DNA of 64,000 nt from JAFASC01 sp034669505 (GTDB taxonomy: Bacteria > Pseudomonadota > Alphaproteobacteria > Rhizobiales > Beijerinckiaceae), in assembly GCA_034669505.1 (NCBI GenBank), contig JAXDNJ010000001.1:1-64000 (forward strand), read 5' to 3'. Positions 9,379 through 18,226 of the stretch are shown one piece after another; the first letter of the stretch is position 1, and the number at the start of each line of letters is the position of its first letter. Below the pieces are notes generated by a model. It had not been told where the DNA came from and did no database searches. It saw only the letters and a program-made list of their open reading frames with translations. The translations under genes were made by a program, and so were the position numbers.

Positions 9379-10317
9379 ATGCAGGCGAAGCGCGCATTTG
9401 AGCCCGCGGCGCCCCTCGTTGCCGACGAGAGGCTGCGCCTGCTGCCGCGCGTCGCCGCGCGTAGCATCTCCCCGCGCGCTCGTGTCGCCGTTGTTGCGGC
9501 CACCCTGTTCGTCCACGCCGCGCTCATCGCGTTCATCCTCTATCGCGACGGCTCCGAGCGGTTCGATGTCCAGCCGGAGCAGGAAATCCCGGTCGAGGTC
9601 GTCGCCGAAGTCCCGCAACCGCCCGCACCGCAGCCTGAGCCGAAACCGCAAGAGGACTACGACAAGCCGGCCTACAGCGCGCCGCGTGCGCCAAGCGCCG
9701 TCGCGACCGACCAGACCGGGGTGCAGGACAAAACCGAAGCGCCACAGGTCCAATCGAAAGCCCAGGACGGGGCGCCGGCGCCCGCCAACAAGGCCGATCC
9801 GGCGCCGCAGCCGGTCACCTCCGCGCTGCGCGGAACGGCGGAAGAGAGGATCGCCAACGACAAAGCGGAGCCGTTCGAGGCGGCAAGCCCGCTGCCCGAC
9901 AAGTCACTGGGACAGGCGCTACCCACGGCTAAGTCTCAGAACACGGCGGAAACCGACGTTCTGCGCCAGCTTTCCTTCGCCCAGCCGGCGTTCTCCAATT
10001 TCAGTTTCGCCGCCAGCACTAAGCTCGCGCCGCTGACCGGCGGCACCGAAGACAACCGCTTCATGGCGAATGTCTTTGCGAAAATTCTGAGCAAGAAGCG
10101 CTATCCGCAGAGCGCCGCGTCGCGCCGTGCGAGCGGTACGGTGATGGTCTCGTTCATCATCGATGGGGAGGGTGGGCTGGTCTATCAGACCATCTCGCAT
10201 TCGAGCGGCGAGCCGGATATCGACGCCGAAGCAATCGCCGCCGTGAAAGCCGCCGCACCCTATCCGCCGCCGCCGCCCGGCGCACCACGCACCCTGCTTG
10301 CGACGCTGAAGTTTTGA
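9379..10317 (+). CDS. TonB-family energy transducer protein
   Basis: A 312-residue inner-membrane protein: cytoplasmic N-terminus of about 35 residues, one transmembrane helix (VAVVAATLFVHAALIAFIL), a Pro/Glu/Gln/Lys-rich periplasmic spacer, and a C-terminal TonB domain (about 225-312) with RYPQSAASRRASGTVMVSF and the terminal LLATLKF. TonB passes proton-motive energy to outer-membrane receptors. No exbB, exbD or receptor gene is nearby, so its partner is unknown. It follows the HAD gene by 40 bases and may share its transcript. Confidence 0.82.
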   Translation: MQAKRAFEPAAPLVADERLRLLPRVAARSISPRARVAVVAATLFVHAALIAFILYRDGSERFDVQPEQEIPVEVVAEVPQPPAPQPEPKPQEDYDKPAYSAPRAPSAVATDQTGVQDKTEAPQVQSKAQDGAPAPANKADPAPQPVTSALRGTAEERIANDKAEPFEAASPLPDKSLGQALPTAKSQNTAETDVLRQLSFAQPAFSNFSFAASTKLAPLTGGTEDNRFMANVFAKILSKKRYPQSAASRRASGTVMVSFIIDGEGGLVYQTISHSSGEPDIDAEAIAAVKAAAPYPPPPPGAPRTLLATLKF

Positions 10318-10443
10318 TAACTGCAAAGCATGCTGTCATCACCACTCGAACTGGAGTTCGCGTTGCGTGAATGGTCGCTCTCTAATGTGACAGGCTGGGC
10401 GACTAGATATTAAGCTGGAATTTGGAGTGATCGCCGTCTTCGG

Positions 10444-10947
10444 TTAAGCCGCCACCAGCTGAATACAAGAGTTGATACCTGCAAGCCGAGCGCCAATCAA
10501 AATCTCGCAGGTGTTATTCCGTGCACCCAATCCAGAATTTCGTCGGTATACCAGCGGAAACAGGAATAAAGTAGTCGTGGCTATAACATGTAAACAAGGA
10601 GGCCAGAACCGTAACCCCGAATGTGCCGGGGATGGAAACATTGGACGAGTCTCGAACAGTAGCATTAGTGAAAAGCCCTGAATCGCAGATGTAGGCAACA
10701 CACAAACCACGGTATGAAAGAGTGCTATGACTGCTCCCAGAATCGCGAGTAGAGGCCACATGATTAGCCATTCGTAAAAGTGTCTTTGTGGATTTCCGAA
10801 ATAGTCGAGAATCATCTCGACGCCGGCATAGAGCATAAGTCCTGCCCAAAGGCAGATACAAAGGAGTAATGCGGAAACGAGGTGTGTCCCTGAGTAACGC
10901 GCCCACTCTGTAAAGATGTTTTGTGTATTGAGCCGTTCAGCCCTCAC
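10444..10947 (-). CDS. Hypothetical multi-pass membrane protein, translationally coupled to ubiB
   Basis: A 167-residue protein with three or four hydrophobic segments (LVSALLLCICLWAGLMLYAG, LLAILGAVIALFHTVVCVL and a third near the C-terminus). I place the start at GTG 10947, whose GTGA overlaps the ubiB TGA; the frame stays open further upstream but only inside ubiB. The DNA from about 10320 to 10940 is visibly richer in A and T than its neighbours, which suggests a later insertion. I recognise no family. It could help UbiB at the membrane or simply ride on its transcript. Confidence 0.5.
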   Translation of the reverse strand: MRAERLNTQNIFTEWARYSGTHLVSALLLCICLWAGLMLYAGVEMILDYFGNPQRHFYEWLIMWPLLAILGAVIALFHTVVCVLPTSAIQGFSLMLLFETRPMFPSPAHSGLRFWPPCLHVIATTTLFLFPLVYRRNSGLGARNNTCEILIGARLAGINSCIQLVAA

Positions 10948-12509
10948 AAAACCACCCACCACACCAGCACCGCCGCGATAATCCACCACGCAATGTGCCC
11001 CCAGAACGCGCGGCGCGCTTCCGCGGCGCCGATCGCTTCGATCGATTGCAACGAAATGTGGAGCCCGTGCTCGACCATGTCGTCGAGCTTTTCCAACACG
11101 CGCTCGGCGCGCTCCAATGAATCCGGCAGATTGGCGGTGACGCGCCGCATGATACTAAAGCCGCGTCCCGCGTCCTTGATGAATCCGCCCGGCCCGAGAT
11201 TCTGCTCGATCCATGTGCGCACGACAGGTTCGGACGTGGACCAGATGTCAAGGCGCGGGTCGAGCGAACGCGCGACGCCTTCGACGACCACCATGGTCTT
11301 CTGCAGCATCACCAGCTCGGTGCGTGTCTTCATGTCGAACAACGCGGTGATCTCGAACAATAACGTCAAGAGCTTCGCCATCGAAATCTGGTCGGCTGTA
11401 CGCGAATGGATCGGCTCGCCGATGGCACGTAGTGCCTGCGCGAAATTCTCCACGGGATAGGTCGGCGGCACGTAACCCGCCTCGTAATGCACTTCAGCAA
11501 CGCGCAGGTAATCGCGCGTGATGAAGCCGTAGAGAATCTCGGCGAGGAAGCGCCGCTCCTTGATGCCGAGGCGGCCCATAATGCCGAAGTCGACGGCGAC
11601 GAGCCGGCCATCGCGATCGGCAAAAAGATTACCCTGGTGCATGTCGGCATGGAAGAAACCGTCGCGCACGGCGTGACGCAGGAAGGATTGCAGGACGGCG
11701 CGGCCAAGGGCGGGCAGGTCCTGCCCGGCTTCGACGAGACGCGGAATGTCTGAGAGCGGAATACCCTCGATCCATTCGAGCGTCAGCACTTCGCGGGCGG
11801 TGCGGTCCCAGTCGACGCGGGGCACGTGGAAGTCCGCGTCGTCCGCTGTCGTTTCGCCGAATTCGGATGCGGCGGCCGCCTCAAGCCGAAAATCCATCTC
11901 CATCCGCACCGAGCGGGCGAGCGTGTCGACGATCTGGATGACCTTCAGCCGGCGGGCCTCGGCGAAATAGCGCTCGGCGACGCGGGCGGCGAAATACATG
12001 TCGGAGAGGTCGCGGCGGAAGCGCCGCTCGACGCCGGGCCGGAGAATCTTGACCGCGACCTCGCGCTCACCCTCGGGATAGCGCGCCCGCGCGCGATGCA
12101 CCTGCGCGATCGAGGCAGCGGCAACCGGTTCGCCGAACTCGGCGAACACGGAATCGAGCGGAACGCCGAAGGCCGCCTCGACCGTTGCCACCGCCCGCTC
12201 GCGCGGAAATGGTGCCATGCGATCCTGCAGCGCCTCAAGTGCCTGCGCGACCTGCGGGCCAACCACGTCGGGCCGCGTTGCCAGGAATTGCCCAAGTTTC
12301 ACGTAGGAGGGGCCGAGCCGGGCGATGGCGACGGCGATCCGGTCGACGCCGCCATCTTTGCCACGGCGGTTGATCAGCCGGGCGAGCAGGATGGGCAGGC
12401 GGGCCGGCGGCGGTAGCGAGGTCGGGTCGACCTCGGCGAAGACGCCCTCCCGCGCCAGGAGGAAGCCCGCCCGGGCGAGCCGGATCGAATGACCGAGCGC
12501 GAAGAACAT
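10944..12509 (-). CDS. ubiB: Ubiquinone biosynthesis protein UbiB (atypical kinase, ADCK family)
   Basis: A 521-residue protein of the ABC1/ADCK family needed for ubiquinone synthesis. It has the family hallmark KxGQ (YVKLGQFLATRPD, Lys71-Gln74), an alanine-rich nucleotide loop (AAASIAQVH), HADMHQGN as catalytic loop and VDFGIMGRLG as DFG equivalent. The C-terminus ends in a hydrophobic membrane anchor (WWIIAAVLVWWVVL). It lies six bases after ubiE on the same strand, the usual alphaproteobacterial pairing. Confidence 0.95.
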   Translation of the reverse strand: MFFALGHSIRLARAGFLLAREGVFAEVDPTSLPPPARLPILLARLINRRGKDGGVDRIAVAIARLGPSYVKLGQFLATRPDVVGPQVAQALEALQDRMAPFPRERAVATVEAAFGVPLDSVFAEFGEPVAAASIAQVHRARARYPEGEREVAVKILRPGVERRFRRDLSDMYFAARVAERYFAEARRLKVIQIVDTLARSVRMEMDFRLEAAAASEFGETTADDADFHVPRVDWDRTAREVLTLEWIEGIPLSDIPRLVEAGQDLPALGRAVLQSFLRHAVRDGFFHADMHQGNLFADRDGRLVAVDFGIMGRLGIKERRFLAEILYGFITRDYLRVAEVHYEAGYVPPTYPVENFAQALRAIGEPIHSRTADQISMAKLLTLLFEITALFDMKTRTELVMLQKTMVVVEGVARSLDPRLDIWSTSEPVVRTWIEQNLGPGGFIKDAGRGFSIMRRVTANLPDSLERAERVLEKLDDMVEHGLHISLQSIEAIGAAEARRAFWGHIAWWIIAAVLVWWVVL

Positions 12510-12515
12510 TGCGCC

Positions 12516-13286
12516 TCAGAGCTTCCAGGCGGAATGGATGGCGACGATCCCGCCGGAGAGCCGGTGATAGGCGGCGCGCTGGAGCCCCGCGGCCGCGATC
12601 ATGTCGCGGAAGCGGTCGGCATGCGGAAAGCGGCGGATGGATTCGACGAGATAGCGGTAAGCGTCGCCATCGCCGGTCACGACCTTTCCCAGCGCCGGGA
12701 TCGCGGTGAAGGAATAGGCCTCGTACATGCGATCGAGCAGCGGCACGTCGACATCGGAGAATTCGAGGCACAAAAAGCGGGCGCCGTGCTTGAGGACGCG
12801 GCGCGCCTCGGCGAGCGCGCGGCCGATGCGCGGCACGTTGCGAATACCGAAGGCAATCGTATAGGCATCGAAGGATCTATCCGGGAACGGCAGGTCCTCG
12901 GCATTGCCGGTGACGAAGCGGACGCGCTCGCCGCCAGGCGTATGTGCGGCCCGCTCCCGGCCGACGCGCAACATCTCCTCGCTGATATCGGCGACCGTCA
13001 CTTCAGTGCGCGGGCTGCCAGCCGCGGCGATGCGGAAGGCGATATCTCCAGTGCCGCCGGCAACGTCCAGATGCTTAAAAGCGCGGTGGCGGGAGGGTCG
13101 AATCATGCCAACAAAAGTGCGTTTCCACAACCGATGCATGCCTCCCGACATCAGGTCGTTCATCAGGTCGTAGCGCGCTGCCACATTGCCAAAGACGCCG
13201 TTAACCAAACCCTGCTTGTCGGCGAGCGGCACCCGCGCGTTGCCGAAATGCGTCTCTTCGCTGGACAAAAACTCGCGTTCCGGCAC
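12516..13286 (-). CDS. ubiE: Ubiquinone/menaquinone C-methyltransferase UbiE
   Basis: A 256-residue SAM-dependent methyltransferase that methylates the quinol ring (2-polyprenyl-6-methoxy-benzoquinol and demethylmenaquinol). The N-terminal signature GVFGNVAARYDLMNDLMSGG, SAM motif I HLDVAGGTGDIAFR (about 72-85), ISEEML and the C-terminal SGGIVAIHSAWKL are all present. The start codon is GTG at 13286. First gene of ubiE-ubiB, diverging from dksA. Confidence 0.95.
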   Translation of the reverse strand: MPEREFLSSEETHFGNARVPLADKQGLVNGVFGNVAARYDLMNDLMSGGMHRLWKRTFVGMIRPSRHRAFKHLDVAGGTGDIAFRIAAAGSPRTEVTVADISEEMLRVGRERAAHTPGGERVRFVTGNAEDLPFPDRSFDAYTIAFGIRNVPRIGRALAEARRVLKHGARFLCLEFSDVDVPLLDRMYEAYSFTAIPALGKVVTGDGDAYRYLVESIRRFPHADRFRDMIAAAGLQRAAYHRLSGGIVAIHSAWKL

Positions 13287-13407
13287 GTGACACCCGCGTT
13301 GAGGAGCGCCGACCTTACCGCGGCGGGGCCGATATGGCTATTCGAAGGCAGCTTGGCGCATCCTATGACCGCCGCGCCACAGGTTAAAAAGATTCTGCAA
13401 GGCGCGA

Positions 13408-13436
13408 TTGTGTGTCGCCTTGCACATCGCTATAAG
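13408..13436 (+). promoter_or_regulatory. Probable sigma70-type promoter of dksA
   Basis: TTGTGT (13408-13413) and TATAAG (13431-13436) are separated by exactly 17 bases and end 33 bases before the dksA ATG. Position and spacing fit a housekeeping promoter in the divergent ubiE-dksA spacer. Found by eye. Confidence 0.45.
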
Positions 13437-13469
13437 GCGCCGGTTCGACGAGAAGAGGGCTCGTTACGG

Positions 13470-13886
13470 ATGGCTGCCAATGGTGAGAACGGTTATAGAC
13501 CGTTAGAAGGCGAGACCTTCATGAGCGAACGCCAGCGCGAGTACTTCCGGCGTAAGCTGAATGGATGGAAAGACGAGATCCTGCGCGAAAGCCGCGAAAC
13601 GCTGACCGCGCTGCAGACTGAAAACGAGAATCATCCGGACTTGGCGGACCGCGCGTCATCGGAAACCGACCGCGCGATCGAGCTTCGGGCCCGTGACCGC
13701 CAGCGTAAGCTCATCTCGAAAATAGAGCAGGCACTGAGCCGGCTCGACGCTGGCACGTACGGGTATTGCGAGGAGACGGGCGAGCCGATCTCGCTGAAGC
13801 GGCTCGACGCGCGGCCGATCGCGACGCTGACGATCGAAGCGCAGGAGCGTCACGAGCGGCGCGAACGCGTCTATCGCGACGACTGA
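13470..13886 (+). CDS. dksA: RNA polymerase-binding transcription factor DksA (single-cysteine form)
   Basis: A 138-residue regulator that binds the secondary channel of RNA polymerase and acts with ppGpp. The start at 13470 (MAANGENGYRP) gives the usual alphaproteobacterial length and leader. A coiled-coil region follows (EYFRRKLNGWKDEIL onward, with ETDRAIELRARDRQ). The C-terminal zinc-finger region reads YGYCEETGEPISLKRL then TLTIEAQERHE. It keeps only one of the four zinc cysteines of Escherichia coli DksA, a variant known in alphaproteobacteria such as Rhodobacter. The frame is open far upstream but that part is antisense to ubiE. Confidence 0.92.
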   Translation: MAANGENGYRPLEGETFMSERQREYFRRKLNGWKDEILRESRETLTALQTENENHPDLADRASSETDRAIELRARDRQRKLISKIEQALSRLDAGTYGYCEETGEPISLKRLDARPIATLTIEAQERHERRERVYRDD

Positions 13887-13903
13887 GTGCGGCGCACGTG
13901 AAT

Positions 13904-13984
13904 GTCATTCCCGGCGCGCGTCGTAGCGCGATCGGGAATCCAGAACCGCACGGGATGGCTGGTTCCCGCTGTCGCGGGAATGAC
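13904..13984. repeat. Palindromic intergenic repeat, copy 1
   Basis: The ends GTCATTCCCG (13904-13913) and CGGGAATGAC (13975-13984) are exact inverted complements, with an inner GCGATCGGGAATCCAGA segment. Copy 2 at 59142-59222 has the same ends and, in reverse complement, the same GTCATTCCCGGCGCGCG...CGGGAATCCAGA order. Such REP-like elements of about 80 bases are common between genes in Hyphomicrobiales. The right arm ends six bases before the hemE ATG, so its GGGAA may serve as that gene's ribosome-binding site. Confidence 0.75.
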
Positions 13985-13989
13985 ATCTG

Positions 13990-15027
13990 ATGACTGACAC
14001 AAAGCCGATCCTGGAGGTGCTCTCCGGCAAGCGGCAGGCGATACCGCCGGTCTGGTTCATGCGCCAGGCGGGGCGCTATCTTCCCGAATATCGGGCGCTG
14101 CGGGCGCGCGCCGGCAGTTTTCTCAGCTTGTGCTTCACGCCGGAACTCGCAGCCGAGATCACGCTGCAGCCGATTCGCCGCTTCGGTTTCGACGCGGCGA
14201 TTTTGTTTTCCGACATTTTGGTCGTGCCACATGCGCTCGGGCGCGCAGTGAGCTTTGAGACGGGCGAAGGGCCGCGGCTCGAGCCGCTGGACGTTTCCAG
14301 TTTGCGCACCTTGCGCAGTTTGCGCACGGAAGCGGACGAAGTCGTGCTGGCGCCTGTTTACGAGGCGGTGCGGCTGGTGAAACGCGATTTGCCGGCGGGC
14401 GTTGGACTCATCGGATTTTGCGGCGCGCCATGGACGGTTGCGACTTACATGATTGCTGGCCGCGGCACGCCCGACCAGGCGCCGGCGCGGATGTTCGCGT
14501 ATCGCGAACCGGAGGCGTTCGCGCAGCTGATCGATATTCTCGTTGATGTCTCGTCGCGGTATCTCGTTAGCCAGATCAAGGCTGGCGCCGAAGCCGTGCA
14601 GATTTTCGACACCTGGGCCGGCGTGCTGCCCCCCGCCGAATTCCAGCGCTGGTGCATCGAGCCGGTGCGCAGGATCGTCGAGAATGTACGCCGCGAGATT
14701 GCGGACGCGAAGATCATCGGCTTTCCGCGCGGCGCGGGGGCGTTGCTGCCGAGCTACCTCAATGCGGTGCCGGTAAATGCGGTGAGCATCGATTGGGCCG
14801 CGGAGCCGAGCTTTGTGCGCGAGCATGTGCAAAGCAGTGTGGCCGTGCAAGGCAATCTCGATCCGCTCGTCCTGCTCGCGGGCGGCGATGCGCTCGATCG
14901 CGCAGTCGATGATGTTCTCGCGAACTACGCGGACGCGCCGTTCATCTTCAATCTCGGCCACGGTATCTTGCCGGAAACGCCGATCGCGCATGTCGGGCGC
15001 ACGCTGCAGCGAATTCGGCGATCATGA
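13990..15027 (+). CDS. hemE: Uroporphyrinogen decarboxylase
   Basis: A 345-residue cytosolic enzyme that converts uroporphyrinogen III to coproporphyrinogen III in heme synthesis. The signature WFMRQAGRYLPEYRALR (about 19-35) carries the substrate-binding arginines; the catalytic aspartate lies in ILFSDILVVPHALG and the C-terminus has FNLGHGILPETP. ATG at 13990 directly abuts a palindromic repeat. It overlaps dut by four bases (ATGA). Confidence 0.96.
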   Translation: MTDTKPILEVLSGKRQAIPPVWFMRQAGRYLPEYRALRARAGSFLSLCFTPELAAEITLQPIRRFGFDAAILFSDILVVPHALGRAVSFETGEGPRLEPLDVSSLRTLRSLRTEADEVVLAPVYEAVRLVKRDLPAGVGLIGFCGAPWTVATYMIAGRGTPDQAPARMFAYREPEAFAQLIDILVDVSSRYLVSQIKAGAEAVQIFDTWAGVLPPAEFQRWCIEPVRRIVENVRREIADAKIIGFPRGAGALLPSYLNAVPVNAVSIDWAAEPSFVREHVQSSVAVQGNLDPLVLLAGGDALDRAVDDVLANYADAPFIFNLGHGILPETPIAHVGRTLQRIRRS

Positions 15028-15500
15028 GCGGCGGGCAGTCCAAACCGACCGTTGGCGTGCGCGTCCTCCGGCTCCCGCATGGCGAGGGCCTGCCGCTGCC
15101 TTCCTATCAGTCCGAGGGTGCCGCGGGTCTCGACCTTGTCGCCGCACTGGCACCGAATACGCAACTGGTGCTGGAGCCGCGCGCGCGCGATGTCGTGCCG
15201 ACGGGGCTGGTGATCGAACTACCGGCTGGATTCGAAGGACAGGTGCGGCCGCGCTCCGGTCTCGCGCTGAGGCACGGCGTCACCGTTCTCAACGCGCCGG
15301 GCACGATCGATTCGGACTATCGCGGCGAGGTGAAAGTGCTGCTTGTCAATCTCGGCAGCGAGCCGTTCGTGATCGAGCGCGGCATGCGGATCGCGCAGCT
15401 CATCGTCGCGCCGGTGACTCGGGTTAGGTTACAGGAAGAGACATCGATCGCCGAATCGTCGCGCGGTGGCGGCGGATTCGGATCAACCGGACACGACTAA
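15024..15500 (+). CDS. dut: dUTP diphosphatase (dUTPase)
   Basis: A 158-residue trimeric dUTPase that hydrolyses dUTP to dUMP. Motifs: GLDLVAAL (I), RPRSGLALRHG (II), NAPGTIDSDYRGEV (III), RGMRIAQLIV (IV) and the mobile C-terminal arm RGGGGFGSTG (V). The ATG overlaps the hemE stop, so the pair is co-translated. The 3' end overlaps by four bases with the convergent small gene at 15497-15748. Confidence 0.95.
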   Translation: MSGGQSKPTVGVRVLRLPHGEGLPLPSYQSEGAAGLDLVAALAPNTQLVLEPRARDVVPTGLVIELPAGFEGQVRPRSGLALRHGVTVLNAPGTIDSDYRGEVKVLLVNLGSEPFVIERGMRIAQLIVAPVTRVRLQEETSIAESSRGGGGFGSTGHD

Positions 15501-15748
15501 CGCCGGTGTCTCACCCTGAAGCTGGCGCGGACACGGCCATGTCCGCCGCGTCGCGACGCACCGCCGTATCTCTTGCCTGCCGGACGCGCCGCGCGCTGGC
15601 CGCGCATCGGGCCGAACTGCGCAAGGCATTTGTTGTAAGCGTCCGCGGCCTGAATTTTCTCACAATCCTCGATGCTGCCCTGCGCCGAAACCGGCAGGCT
15701 CGCGAATAATAAAAGGCCGAAAAGTCCGATGATGCGCAACATGTTCAT
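15497..15748 (-). CDS. Small secreted arginine-rich protein coupled to pheT
   Basis: An 83-residue product with a clear signal peptide (MNMLRIIGLFGLLLFASLPVSAQG) and a mature part of about 60 residues. Two cysteines flank a short helix (IEDCEKIQAADAYNKCLAQFGP) and the tail is rich in Arg and Gly. The ATG overlaps the pheT stop (ATGA), so it is probably translated from the same message. I recognise no functional family; the Cys-x11-Cys-AQFGP pattern is suggestive of small periplasmic proteins of rhizobia. It could bind an anionic surface or nucleic acid, but that is speculation. Confidence 0.6.
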   Translation of the reverse strand: MNMLRIIGLFGLLLFASLPVSAQGSIEDCEKIQAADAYNKCLAQFGPMRGQRAARPAGKRYGGASRRGGHGRVRASFRVRHRR

Positions 15749-18174
15749 CCTCTCAGAACCGCATTGGTTTTCTGCACGACATTGCCAATGATTTTCTGCA
15801 ACAAAGTTTCGATCTCGGCATCGGTCATGGTCTTCTCGCGCGGCTGCACGGTCACGGCGAGCGCGATCGATTTCTTGCCTTCGCCGATGCCCTCTCCCTC
15901 ATAGACATCGAACACGGAGACGTCGGTGACAAGCGCGCGATCGGCCGCCTGCGCGGCCCTGATCATGTCGGTGGCGCGAACGTTGCGATCGACGATGAAG
16001 GCGAAGTCGCGCTCGAGCGGCATCAGCGTGGGCAAATCGACGGGCGGGCGAATTTTTGTCGCACGCGTCTTCGCCGGTGGCAGCGCGTCGAGGATGATCT
16101 CGATTGCGGCGTGCGGCCCTTCCGCATCGAACGCCTCGACCACGCCCGGATGCAATTCGCCGAAATGGCCAATGATCCCCTTCGGCCCGAATTGCAGCGT
16201 TCCTGCGCGGCCGGGATGGAACCATGCCGGCCCGCCCGCCACGACCTGCAGGCCGCCGGTCGCAATGCCGAGCGCGTCGAGCAGCGCGAGCGCGTCGCCT
16301 TTGGCGTCAAACGCATCGACGCTGCCGGCGCGACCGGACCAGTGCCGTCCGCTGCCGATCCGCGGCGCCGTGCCGGTGCGCAGCGCTGTCGCCGCGATCT
16401 TCTGGTCCTGCTCGGACGTGCCTTCGAAGATTTGGCCGACTTCAAACAGCGCGAGATCGGCGAGCCCGCGATCGCGGTTGCGTTTTGCCGCCGCGATCAG
16501 CCCCGGCAGCAGCGAGGGCCGCATGTCCGAGAGATTGGATGCGATCGGATTGGCGAGCGCCGTCTCCGGCGCGCCGCCGCCGAACAATTCCGCCTCCGCC
16601 TTCGACACGAACGACCACGTCACCGCCTCAACGAGGCCTTCCGCCGCAAGCGCGCGGCGCGCCGTTTGCGTGCGGCGCTGCAAGGGCGTCAGCACCGCAA
16701 TGGCGATTTCGCTCCGCCGCGGCATCGCCACTGACGGAACGCGGTCGACGCCCGCAATCCGGATGATCTCTTCAACGAGATCGGCCGTGCCATCGATATC
16801 CGGGCGCCAGGTCGGCGGCGTCACGTAGCTGCGATCCGCATTGCCCGGTGTCGGCAAAATTTCGAAACCGAGTTTTTCCAGGATGCGCGCCGTTTCCTGC
16901 GTCGGGATGTCCAGCCCCGTGAGCCGCGCGGTTTCGCTCCAGGGAAACACGATCGCCTCGCGCTTTGTATCGATCCTGCCGGCAAGGCTAAGTTCCGAGG
17001 GCTCGCCGCCGCAGAGATCGAGCACCAAATGTGTCGCGAGCTCGGCGCCGGGCACGCAGAAGGCCGGATCGACGCCGCGTTCAAAGCGGTAGCGCGCGTC
17101 GGTGTTGATGCCGAGCTTCCGCCCGGTCCCGGCGATATTCAGTGGGTCCCACAGCGCCGACTCGATCAGCACGTCGGTCGTATTCCCGTCGCAGCCGGAA
17201 TGTTCGCCGCCCATAATGCCGGCAATCGACTCGACGCCGGCCTCGTCGGCGATAACGACCATGCTGTCATCGAGCGCATAAGTGCGGCCGTCGAGCGCCA
17301 GCACTTCCTCGCCGGCTTTGGCGCGGCGCACGGTGAGATTGCCCGCAACTTTCTTGGCATCGAATACATGCAACGGCCGGCCGCGATCGAAGGTGATGTA
17401 ATTGGTAATGTCGACAAGCGCATTGATCGGACGAAGCCCGATTCCGCGCAACCGCCGCTGCATCCATTCGGGCGAGGGTCCGTTCCTGACGCCGCGCACG
17501 AGGCGCAGCGCGAAGGCGGGGCAGAGATGCTGATCACCGGGCACGAAATCGAGCTTCACGCCGATTGGGCAGGGAAAGCGGCTTTCGACAGGTTTGATCG
17601 CGCGGTTCTTCAGAGGCCCGAGTCCCGCCGCATCGAGATCGCGGGCAATGCCGACGATTCCCGTGGCATCGGGCCGGTTTGGCGTAAGATTGATCTCGAC
17701 CATCGGGTCGTCGAGGCCGGCATATTCCGCGTAAGAGATGCCGACGGGCGCATCCGGCGGCAGCTCAATGATGCCGTCGTGGTCGTCGGAGATTCCGAGC
17801 TCGGCGGCGGAAACCAGCATACCGTTCGATTCGACACCGCGAATCACGCCTGCGGTCAGCGTCATGTCCTTGCCGGGAATGTAGGTGCCGACCGGCGAGA
17901 ACACACCGATCATGCCGGTGCGCGCATTCGGCGCGCCGCAGACGACCTGCACCGGCGTGCCGGAGCCCGGATCGACCATGCAGACGCGCAGACGGTCCGC
18001 ATTCGGATGCTGCTTTGCTTCGATCACGTGTGCGACGACGAAGCCGTTGAGCTTCCCGGCCGGATTTTCGACGCGCTCGACCTCGAGGCCGACGCGCGTC
18101 AGCGTCTCGCAAATGGCCTCAAGCGAGGCGTCGGTGTCGATATGCTCCTTCAGCCAGGAGAGGGTGAACTTCAT
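15745..18174 (-). CDS. pheT: Phenylalanyl-tRNA synthetase beta subunit
   Basis: An 809-residue subunit of the alpha2-beta2 enzyme that charges tRNA-Phe. Domains in order: N-terminal B1 (KFTLSWLKEHIDTDASLE), an OB-fold tRNA-binding domain (about 40-150, VCGAPNARTGMIGVFSPVG), B3/B4 editing domain (RLRGIGLRPINALVDITNY), B5 domain (about 400-475), the catalytic-like core, and a C-terminal ferredoxin-fold anticodon-binding domain. It follows pheS by 52 bases. Confidence 0.96.
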   Translation of the reverse strand: MKFTLSWLKEHIDTDASLEAICETLTRVGLEVERVENPAGKLNGFVVAHVIEAKQHPNADRLRVCMVDPGSGTPVQVVCGAPNARTGMIGVFSPVGTYIPGKDMTLTAGVIRGVESNGMLVSAAELGISDDHDGIIELPPDAPVGISYAEYAGLDDPMVEINLTPNRPDATGIVGIARDLDAAGLGPLKNRAIKPVESRFPCPIGVKLDFVPGDQHLCPAFALRLVRGVRNGPSPEWMQRRLRGIGLRPINALVDITNYITFDRGRPLHVFDAKKVAGNLTVRRAKAGEEVLALDGRTYALDDSMVVIADEAGVESIAGIMGGEHSGCDGNTTDVLIESALWDPLNIAGTGRKLGINTDARYRFERGVDPAFCVPGAELATHLVLDLCGGEPSELSLAGRIDTKREAIVFPWSETARLTGLDIPTQETARILEKLGFEILPTPGNADRSYVTPPTWRPDIDGTADLVEEIIRIAGVDRVPSVAMPRRSEIAIAVLTPLQRRTQTARRALAAEGLVEAVTWSFVSKAEAELFGGGAPETALANPIASNLSDMRPSLLPGLIAAAKRNRDRGLADLALFEVGQIFEGTSEQDQKIAATALRTGTAPRIGSGRHWSGRAGSVDAFDAKGDALALLDALGIATGGLQVVAGGPAWFHPGRAGTLQFGPKGIIGHFGELHPGVVEAFDAEGPHAAIEIILDALPPAKTRATKIRPPVDLPTLMPLERDFAFIVDRNVRATDMIRAAQAADRALVTDVSVFDVYEGEGIGEGKKSIALAVTVQPREKTMTDAEIETLLQKIIGNVVQKTNAVLRG

Positions 18175-18226
18175 TTTTTAATCCGTTGCATGCGGCCTTC
18201 GGCGCCGCCTGAACCAAACCTCGCAA

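Noticed and set aside
12489..13469. Long plus-strand open frame running into dksA
   Set aside because: It is antisense to ubiE, which has full methyltransferase motifs; only the part from 13470 is dksA.
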